A stretch of DNA of 64,000 bases, from contig CAJTEA010000003.1 in the NCBI GenBank assembly GCA_910575265.1, forward strand, positions 124,001-188,000. Direction: 5' to 3'. A model generated the notes under the pieces. The model did not search any database and was not told the DNA's origin. It saw nothing but the letters and a program-made list of their open reading frames with translations. Position 1 is the stretch's first letter. Each line of letters begins with the position of its first letter. Below are positions 61,533 through 64,000 of the stretch, one piece after another. Source of the DNA: Oscillospiraceae bacterium. GTDB taxonomy: Bacteria > Bacillota > Clostridia > Oscillospirales > Oscillospiraceae. A program made the position numbers and the translations under genes.

Positions 61533-62684
61533 CTAACACGGAGCGGAAAGGTCCCCGGCCAGCTTAGCGGCCATTGTCTGCTTGCGGGAAACGTCCAGAT
61601 GTCCATAGATGTTAGCGGTCATCTTAATGTCGGCGTGGCCCATCCACTCCTGCACATCCTTGAGAGTGAACCCAGCGTTAATCAGCAAGCTGGCACAGCT
61701 ATGACGAAGCTCATGCAGACGGATGTGGGGCATTCCGTGGGCTTTCAGCAGGGCGGGAAATTTCTTGGTGATGTAGTCCGGGGAGTAGGGGCGACCATCA
61801 TCCCACTTGAATACATAGTCGTTCTCCTGATACTGCCGTCCGCACAGGCGGCGGTTTTCTTTTTCCTCCGCCTGCGCCGTCTGAAAGATAGTCCGGGCCT
61901 CCTCCGTCAGCGGGAAGGAGCGGTAACTGGTGGCATTTTTAGTCTTGTCCTTCTCCACCGCCTTTGTCACCTTGGACACCGTATGCCGAATGGTCACCGT
62001 CCCGGCGTCAAAGTCGATGCTGTCCCATTTCAGCCCCAATACCTCGCTGCGGCGCAGGCCGTAAATTGCCGTGATTTTCAGCAGCGGGTATAACGGCTCG
62101 TCCCGTATCGCCTGGAAAAACTGGTTCAACTGGTCCGCCGTGTAGAAGTGGGATTCATACCGGACGCTCTTGGGCAGGACTACATGCTGACAGGGGTTGG
62201 AGGGCAGCAGACCGCCTTTCACGGCCTCCGTGAGCGTCTGGAACAAGATATTCTTGTGCAGGCGCAGGGAACGGGGAGAAAGCCCACCCATGCCGTCCTT
62301 GCGTCCGCTGGACGCCTTTTCATCCACATACTCCTGAAGCAACTCCAGCGTCACATCTGCCAGCTTGACGCCCCTTTTCTCGAACCAGGGGACCACCTGA
62401 CGCAGGGCCAGCACCTCATAGCCCTGATAAGTCACCTCGTCCACCTTGCGCCGCACACCGTCCAGCCACGAACGGAGGTAGTCCCCAAACAGGACATCGG
62501 GAGTGGCTTTTTTCTGCCCGGATTCGTAGGCTTGCAGCGTCTCCCGAAGCAACTGCTCCGCCCGGCGCTTATTGCCCTTTACCGTCAGTCCGGTGGATAT
62601 CCATTTCAGCTTTCGCTTTCCATTCACCTGGGTATTCAGTACCATGTAAAATTTTCCATTTTTCTCTTGCAGGCTGCCTGTCAT
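61533..62684 (-). CDS. int: Tyrosine site-specific integrase
   Basis: A 383-residue phage/ICE-type recombinase. It has an AP2-like arm-binding domain (residues 1 to about 55, FYMVLNTQVNGKRKLKWI), a SAM-like core-binding domain (about 62-160) and a catalytic domain with Arg211 (YGLRRSEVLGL), His324 and Arg327 (HELRHSC), His350 (WMGHAD) and the nucleophile Tyr360 (NIYGHL). All catalytic residues are present, so it should be active. AAAGGAG precedes the ATG. It lies beside tRNA-Ala copy 3, the probable target. Confidence 0.95.
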   Translation of the reverse strand: MTGSLQEKNGKFYMVLNTQVNGKRKLKWISTGLTVKGNKRRAEQLLRETLQAYESGQKKATPDVLFGDYLRSWLDGVRRKVDEVTYQGYEVLALRQVVPWFEKRGVKLADVTLELLQEYVDEKASSGRKDGMGGLSPRSLRLHKNILFQTLTEAVKGGLLPSNPCQHVVLPKSVRYESHFYTADQLNQFFQAIRDEPLYPLLKITAIYGLRRSEVLGLKWDSIDFDAGTVTIRHTVSKVTKAVEKDKTKNATSYRSFPLTEEARTIFQTAQAEEKENRRLCGRQYQENDYVFKWDDGRPYSPDYITKKFPALLKAHGMPHIRLHELRHSCASLLINAGFTLKDVQEWMGHADIKMTANIYGHLDVSRKQTMAAKLAGDLSAPC

Positions 62685-62721
62685 GATGATACTCCTTTCG
62701 ACAGTTCAAATTAGCCTGCTG

Positions 62722-62916
62722 TTACAGAGCAGCTATCGTATATCGGGCCGAAAGCACATAATCAATCAGACATTGTTTCGGCACGATGATTTTTCGTCCA
62801 ATTCGTTTACAGCCTACTGTGTGGCTGTTCACCAGCCGATAGGCGGAATTTTCGCTGATACACAGGGCCTGGGCCATCTGCTTTACCGTAAGGATATCAG
62901 GATAACTGTTAAACAT
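62722..62916 (-). CDS. xis: Excisionase-family DNA-binding protein
   Basis: A 64-residue MerR-like helix-turn-helix protein (ILTVKQMAQALCISENSAYR, VGCKRIGRKIIVPKQCLIDY), the usual form of excisionases in Gram-positive integrative elements. It would bend DNA at the attachment site and favour excision. It lies 37 bases upstream of the integrase gene in the same direction and 11 bases downstream of rep. Confidence 0.82.
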   Translation of the reverse strand: MFNSYPDILTVKQMAQALCISENSAYRLVNSHTVGCKRIGRKIIVPKQCLIDYVLSARYTIAAL

Positions 62917-62927
62917 ACCGCACCCCC

Positions 62928-63857
62928 TCAGAACGGCATTTCGTCCGTATCATCGGCGGCGCCAAGCTCCAATATTTCCTGAAAGCGGCGGCGGAACGCC
63001 TGCCAGGTTTCCGGTTCATCCACCTGGACATTGGGATATTGGGCCTCCATCGGAATGTTGCTCACCAGATAGACCTCCCGAAAACAAGCCGCCTTGTCCG
63101 CATAGCGGCAGGGCAGCATGACCGGGTAGCCGTCCAGGTATTTTAGCATATCCGATATGGGGAGGCTGCTGCGAAATTCGTCGAACAGTATCACATCCTG
63201 TCCGGCGTAGCTGTCAAAGGGATGCTGGTAGTTGGTGACCCGGTAGACATTCTCATATCCGTACCGCTCCATGACGCCTCTGGTCTTGCCTACCCCTGTC
63301 TTACCCCAGATATAGCATACTTGGAGTTCTCGAAAGGTCCTGCGGTATTTTTCCTCCAGCAGCGTCTGACGGGCTGCGTCAATGTGTTGCAAGCGGTTCA
63401 TGAAGGTGGGGAACGCCCGGAGTATTTCGGCGTTGGTGGCTCCGTTGGTCACCATCTCCAAAATAGCCTCGCTGTCTTTCTGACGCTTCTGCGGTTCCTC
63501 CGGCAGTTCGCCGCTTTCCTCAAAGGTGTCCGGAAGGTTGGTTTCGTGCTTGGCGTCCTTAGCCCATTTCCCCTCCTTGCGAATATAGTCCCGGTTTTCC
63601 TGGTGAGTACTCCTGGCAATCTCGATATGTGCGCCATAAAAGCGGCGCTGGATGGAGGTAAACTCCTTGGCATTCTGGAAAGCTGCGTACAGGTGGGTGT
63701 GGTAGGTCCCCTGTTCGCCCACCTCGTCACACATACACCAGTAAAGACAGCCGGAAAGCGCCTCCAAACTGCCCTTGATGGTCTCATGGCCTAGCCCATG
63801 TTCCTGGGGATTGTTGATTGTAAGTTGATACTTTCGGCTTGCAATACTGCGGGCCAT
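62928..63857 (-). CDS. rep: CRESS-type replication initiator (HUH endonuclease plus SF3 helicase)
   Basis: A 309-residue Rep. HUH motif I is QLTINNP (residues 11-17), motif II is HTH at 53-55, and motif III is YIRKEGKW with nicking Tyr91 and Lys94. The helicase part has Walker A GKTGVGKT (185-192), Walker B VILFDEF (222-228) and motif C with Ser266-Asn267 (YLVSNIP). This full set is that of Reps from eukaryotic circular ssDNA (CRESS) viruses and from related bacterial and phytoplasma plasmids. It nicks an origin and unwinds DNA for rolling-circle replication. AAGGAG six bases before the ATG at 63857 excludes a longer frame. Confidence 0.88.
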   Translation of the reverse strand: MARSIASRKYQLTINNPQEHGLGHETIKGSLEALSGCLYWCMCDEVGEQGTYHTHLYAAFQNAKEFTSIQRRFYGAHIEIARSTHQENRDYIRKEGKWAKDAKHETNLPDTFEESGELPEEPQKRQKDSEAILEMVTNGATNAEILRAFPTFMNRLQHIDAARQTLLEEKYRRTFRELQVCYIWGKTGVGKTRGVMERYGYENVYRVTNYQHPFDSYAGQDVILFDEFRSSLPISDMLKYLDGYPVMLPCRYADKAACFREVYLVSNIPMEAQYPNVQVDEPETWQAFRRRFQEILELGAADDTDEMPF

Positions 63858-63975
63858 AAATACTCCTTTCTTCTGCTGTAGAACCATCTCCTTTCATTTA
63901 CGTTTTCACCGTTGAACGCTCTATCTTTTCGCCAACAGCCTTTTACTTTTTCATCTTCGGATGATTCATAGGTTG

Positions 63976-63989
63976 ATTGTGTACACAAT
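63976..63989. repeat. 14-bp perfect palindrome upstream of rep
   Basis: ATTGTGTACACAAT lies about 120 bases before the rep start. It may be an operator for a dimeric regulator or part of a replication origin. The nick site itself cannot be assigned. Confidence 0.4.
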
Positions 63990-64000
63990 TTACATCGCTG

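Larger units (their letters stand above)
61450..64000. mobile_element. Left part of an integrated CRESS-Rep element at tRNA-Ala
   Basis: Integrase, excisionase and replication-initiator genes run in one direction toward the tRNA. Base composition is lower in GC than the core genome to the left. The combination of integration module and HUH/SF3 Rep suggests an element that can leave the chromosome and replicate through single-stranded circular DNA. The right end is not in the window. Confidence 0.75.

Overview
The window is a GC-rich piece of a Bacillota chromosome, most like a gut clostridium of the Oscillospiraceae (relatives of Flavonifractor, Lawsonibacter, Oscillibacter). Pointers are strong Shine-Dalgarno sites, SLH-anchored surface proteins, Hrb-type flavin reductase/rubredoxin, 2-hydroxyacyl-CoA dehydratase activases, a CotJC-like manganese catalase and sigma-A/sigma-D type promoters. 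This is inferred from gene content; there is no rRNA to confirm it.

Layout. 1-1.7 kb: a sugar-binding lipoprotein (cut by the window edge) diverges from an AraR-like GntR/LacI regulator, with AraR-like half-sites placed on both promoters. 1.8-8.1 kb: Hrb, asparagine synthetase, an ECF sigma/membrane-partner pair, and a BlaI/M56 (BlaR1-like) pair. 8.3-12.6 kb: a two-gene acyl-CoA dehydratase activase/dehydratase system. 12.8-23.5 kb: an amino-sugar locus with GalE, nucleotidyltransferase, NahK-like kinase, PocR-AraC regulator, ABC importer (binding protein plus two permeases), NagB, NagA and MsmK ATPase. A shared TCGWACGATTTT motif precedes both main transcription units.

23.6-35.1 kb, minus strand: a FliK-like/FlhB-like pair, a PilZ protein and two very large SLH surface proteins. 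Diverging from it at 35.3-39.9 kb is cheA-cheW-cheR-cheB, whose leader carries overlapping sigma-A and sigma-D like promoters and a possible attenuator. 40-42.9 kb: a small SLH protein, a P1 peptidase, trmB and tRNA-Pro. 43.5-46.8 kb: a metal-efflux operon (ArsR, HMA chaperone, methyltransferase, P1B ATPase). 47-50.8 kb: a DUF4358 lipoprotein, MBOAT and DHHW trio, probably for envelope polysaccharide acylation. 50.8-53.3 kb: codBA.

53.5-64 kb is accessory. Three identical tRNA-Ala(GGC) genes and two 22-bp 5' tRNA-Ala fragments punctuate it. Between copies 2 and 3 lies a 7.5-kb block: Mn-catalase, SDR, YyaL, a 57-aa protein, a DUF6429-like protein, a truncated HAD gene, an esterase and a MATE pump. 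After copy 3 comes an integrated element with tyrosine integrase, excisionase and a Rep carrying all HUH and SF3 helicase motifs of the CRESS-DNA virus/plasmid type. It runs off the right edge. I regard this element and the tRNA fragment pattern as the most interesting part of the window.
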